Of a DNA stretch of 57,195 bases, positions 54,644-57,195 are shown in pieces. The notes beneath the pieces are model-generated. The model was given only the letters and a program-made list of their open reading frames with translations. It searched no databases and was not told the origin of the DNA. The translations under genes were made by a program, and so were the position numbers. Numbering within the stretch: the first letter of the stretch is position 1; every line of letters starts with the position of its first letter. Origin of the DNA: Ignavibacteria bacterium (GTDB taxonomy: Bacteria > Bacteroidota > Ignavibacteria > Palsa-1295); contig JABDDM010000008.1 in assembly GCA_013287605.1 (NCBI GenBank), positions 2,307-59,501 of the forward strand, given 5' to 3'.

Positions 54644-54926
54644 ATACTGATTGTTTTGTCTCTAAGGGTCATGAGTTGAAAAGGGGTCCGATTCAGCTAC
54701 AGGAGCATGCGCTAAAAATTTGCCGCTCGAGAATATGCCTTAGAGAGCTGACAAAGATACGGAATCTCTCTATTTTTCTACGCGATTATTGTTCCGGCTG
54801 GGAGAGCTTCTACTTTGTTCTTCTCCTCCAAACTCAAATAACTAACCAGCCCAACCATCGCAATCGGGAAGATGATATTAATCACCGTTGCGCGTATGCC
54901 GAAGTCTCCGTCTTTCTAGGAGCGGG

Positions 54927-56726
54927 TTATCGGATAACCGTGAATTGCTTTGTCACTGGAACACCCGCGCAATCGAGACGAACGTAGTACACACCAGCGC
55001 TAAGAGCTTGCGTGTTAAGTTCTATTTCGCGGTGACCTGCTGCAAGCGTCTGAGTTGAAGAATAGTCGGGATGGGCAAGCATCTTGTGACCGAGTAGATC
55101 AAACACTTCGGCTTTCACGCGCGTCTCCCGCTGGAGATCGAATTTCAGTTTGAGATCGGCGTTGTGTGTCAGCGGATTGGGATAGATCGAAACATCCGAA
55201 CCCGTCGCAATCGAAGGAACGCCCGCCCCGTCGATAACAATGAGACCCAGATAATCACCTTCGAAGCCGCTGCAGTAGTGATATGTCGCGTTCTCTGCGG
55301 TCTTGATCACAAACGTGGCAACGGTGACGAGCGTGTTCTTTTCATTACCGCTGTAAGTATCAAACAGAATGCTTCCCAGTTGGAGCACATTCGTAAGTGT
55401 CTGTGAATTGGTGTTCAGTAGCGCAACGTTCACTTGTCCCAACGAGATTGTGGCACTCTTGATCGTCCATCCGGCGGGTGCTGTTATTCTTGACACGAGA
55501 TGCTTTGGATCGATATCAAGCATGGTGCCATTGTACACGAGAGAATAATCGATCTCGTTGATCTTCATCGTGTCGAGCAGTCGATGGCTGCCTTGGATAG
55601 ATAGACCAACAGGGACAGATACCATCGAATTGGCGGCAGCGTGTTTTGTGCCGAAGGATTGCGACTTCACCATATCGATCCCGGGTTGAACTGTATTGTC
55701 AACAAATCGGTAGAGTCCACCCACTGAATCAAACGCATACAGCACATCACCTCCGCAAGCTCCGCTGTAGACCATGAATCGCGTATCGTTGTAAGCACCA
55801 GGTCCACCGATATTCGTCCAAGTTGCGCCTTGATCCACAGACCGGTAGAAGTCGCGCCTAAATGGCTCCTGGTTGGCGTGGTATTCTGTCTGGATGTAGA
55901 GGACACTTTCATCGACCCCTCGAATCGTACCTGTCGAGCGAAAGTCGAATCGATGCACGACATTCCAATTCATGCCATAATCCGTTGAGCGCAAAATCTC
56001 AGTTGTGTATGGGGTTCCATCGCTTGGACCTTCCGGAGCAGCATAAAAAATGCTTCTGCCCTTGACGCCATAGACAGACCATGATTCCGTATTCATGTTC
56101 GCGTTGAACCAAGTCCTTCCACCATCATTCGTAACGAGCCAATTCTGTCCGCGAAAATCACTGATCAAACCGTGTTGATCATCGACAAAATCGACACAGT
56201 TCGTACTCGAAATGAACGAGCCCTTCCATGTTCTTCCGCTGTCAAAGGAAAGATGCCCTCGGCCATAAATGTCGGTAGCAACAAGCGTCGAAGATGTTTG
56301 GTAGAGGGATGTTAATGCGGAAGGGAGTCCTGTTTCGGTCCAACTGAGTCCGCCATCGACCGTCCTCCATAGACCGATATTTCCTGAACTCATATACGGA
56401 GCGACAGCAGCCCAGCCAGTGGTCTCATCGAGCATGAGAATTTGGCATACCTCCCCAGTGTAACCTTGCGGTATAACGGCTTGTATCCATGTGGTGCCAC
56501 CATCGGTAGTCTTGTAAATTCCCACTTCACCAACTACGAGGCCGGGTGACGATCCGAGGCCAACAAATCCAACCTCCGAAGATATGAAATTAACGCAGCT
56601 GATCTCCCAGGGAAAAGAGCCGATCTTCTGCCAATCGGCTCTGGCAAGATTCGGTGCAAGCGAACAAAGCGATAGGATGACCAAAAGGCACAGGTTCTTT
56701 GCAGCGGTGATTGAGAATACTTTCAT
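54927..56726 (-). CDS. YCF48/BNR-like beta-propeller exoprotein with T9SS C-terminal domain
   Basis: Repeated TTDGGTTW / TVDGGLSW / TNDGGRTW / STDYGMNW; C-term IYPNPLTHNADLKL...VFDLLGHKML. Confidence 0.82.
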   Translation of the reverse strand: MKVFSITAAKNLCLLVILSLCSLAPNLARADWQKIGSFPWEISCVNFISSEVGFVGLGSSPGLVVGEVGIYKTTDGGTTWIQAVIPQGYTGEVCQILMLDETTGWAAVAPYMSSGNIGLWRTVDGGLSWTETGLPSALTSLYQTSSTLVATDIYGRGHLSFDSGRTWKGSFISSTNCVDFVDDQHGLISDFRGQNWLVTNDGGRTWFNANMNTESWSVYGVKGRSIFYAAPEGPSDGTPYTTEILRSTDYGMNWNVVHRFDFRSTGTIRGVDESVLYIQTEYHANQEPFRRDFYRSVDQGATWTNIGGPGAYNDTRFMVYSGACGGDVLYAFDSVGGLYRFVDNTVQPGIDMVKSQSFGTKHAAANSMVSVPVGLSIQGSHRLLDTMKINEIDYSLVYNGTMLDIDPKHLVSRITAPAGWTIKSATISLGQVNVALLNTNSQTLTNVLQLGSILFDTYSGNEKNTLVTVATFVIKTAENATYHYCSGFEGDYLGLIVIDGAGVPSIATGSDVSIYPNPLTHNADLKLKFDLQRETRVKAEVFDLLGHKMLAHPDYSSTQTLAAGHREIELNTQALSAGVYYVRLDCAGVPVTKQFTVIR

Positions 56727-56844
56727 GGCAGCTTACCAAAAAGGTGATGATCGCACGTGTGCAGCGCACCATTGCGGGAAAGTTTCGTCTGATTAGAAGA
56801 TAACACGGGATCATGCCCAAAGATACTCCTCAGCATTTGGGCAA

Positions 56845-56886
56845 GGCTGAAGGCTGAAGGATGAAGGATGAAGGATGAAGGATAAA
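56845..56886. repeat. 7-bp tandem repeat (about 6 units)
   Basis: GGCTGAA x2, GGATGAA x3, GGATAAA. Confidence 0.85.
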
Positions 56887-56922
56887 TACGGAGTCAACCC
56901 GAACGTCCCTCTGTGGGAAAGA

Positions 56923-57195
56923 TCAGATAGTGTATTGGTATCCGATGTATGCAGTCGTAGAAGCATCACCAGAGAGGCTGTGGCCGGCGGAATATAAGAT
57001 ATGATTGTGCTCGTCAATATTGATGAAGCCTCCAACATTGAAGCCCGCACCGGATAATGCCCCTGGCGATTGAGGAGTGTGATAAAACGCTTCACCTCCC
57101 ACCGTGATCACATCCGAAATATCATATTGGACCTCCCATCCAGCGTACAACCAATTCTTAGTTTCCGGCCCGTAATTCAGCCAATATCCAGCTCC
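56923..57195 (-). CDS. outer-membrane transporter-family beta-barrel, N-terminus beyond window
   Basis: GAGYWLNYGPETKNWLYAGWEVQYDISDVITVGGEAFYHTPQSPGALSGAGFNVGGFINIDEHNHILYSAGHSLSGDASTTAYIGYQYTI*. Confidence 0.6.
   Translation of the reverse strand, partial: GAGYWLNYGPETKNWLYAGWEVQYDISDVITVGGEAFYHTPQSPGALSGAGFNVGGFINIDEHNHILYSAGHSLSGDASTTAYIGYQYTI

Noticed and set aside
56811-57095. 94-aa minus-strand ORF at the window end
   Set aside because: Out of frame with the clear beta-barrel C-terminus (56923-57195) and partly made of the 7-bp tandem repeat.

Overview
The window is a chromosomal segment from a bacterium whose secreted proteins carry type IX secretion (Por/T9SS-type) C-terminal domains, so probably Bacteroidota/Chlorobi-like; no finer taxonomy is claimed. 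Housekeeping content: trmD, trhO, rpoB, rpoC and one complete 16S rRNA gene (about 29291-30784) with no tRNA, 23S or 5S beside it. The most unusual region is 30.3-44.3 kb, immediately downstream of the 16S gene. It holds a same-strand array of tandem paralogous PKD/T9SS genes. Directly at the stop codon of each paralog lies a fragment of the 16S gene itself, always starting at the same internal 16S position (GTGAGGTGTTTGG..., around E. coli 1065-1140). One fragment matches 72/72 nt. The 16S trailer, with its two-hairpin terminator, is also re-used six times between genes, including genes that are not paralogs. Embedded in the array is an accessory block: rifampin ADP-ribosyltransferase (Arr), VOC protein, three RibD_C/DHFR-like reductases, a frameshifted DUF1801-like gene and a CopG-like antitoxin remnant. 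Further points: a umuDC operon whose UmuD has lost both catalytic residues (Ser->Ala, Lys->Arg at exact E. coli spacing) and the cleavage site; a PHP-ATPase (TrlF/ppl-like) gene convergent with a DUF2130 gene; convergent paralogous lipoproteins with abutting stop codons; and several decayed genes. Everything comes from reading the sequence and supplied ORFs; no database search was run.
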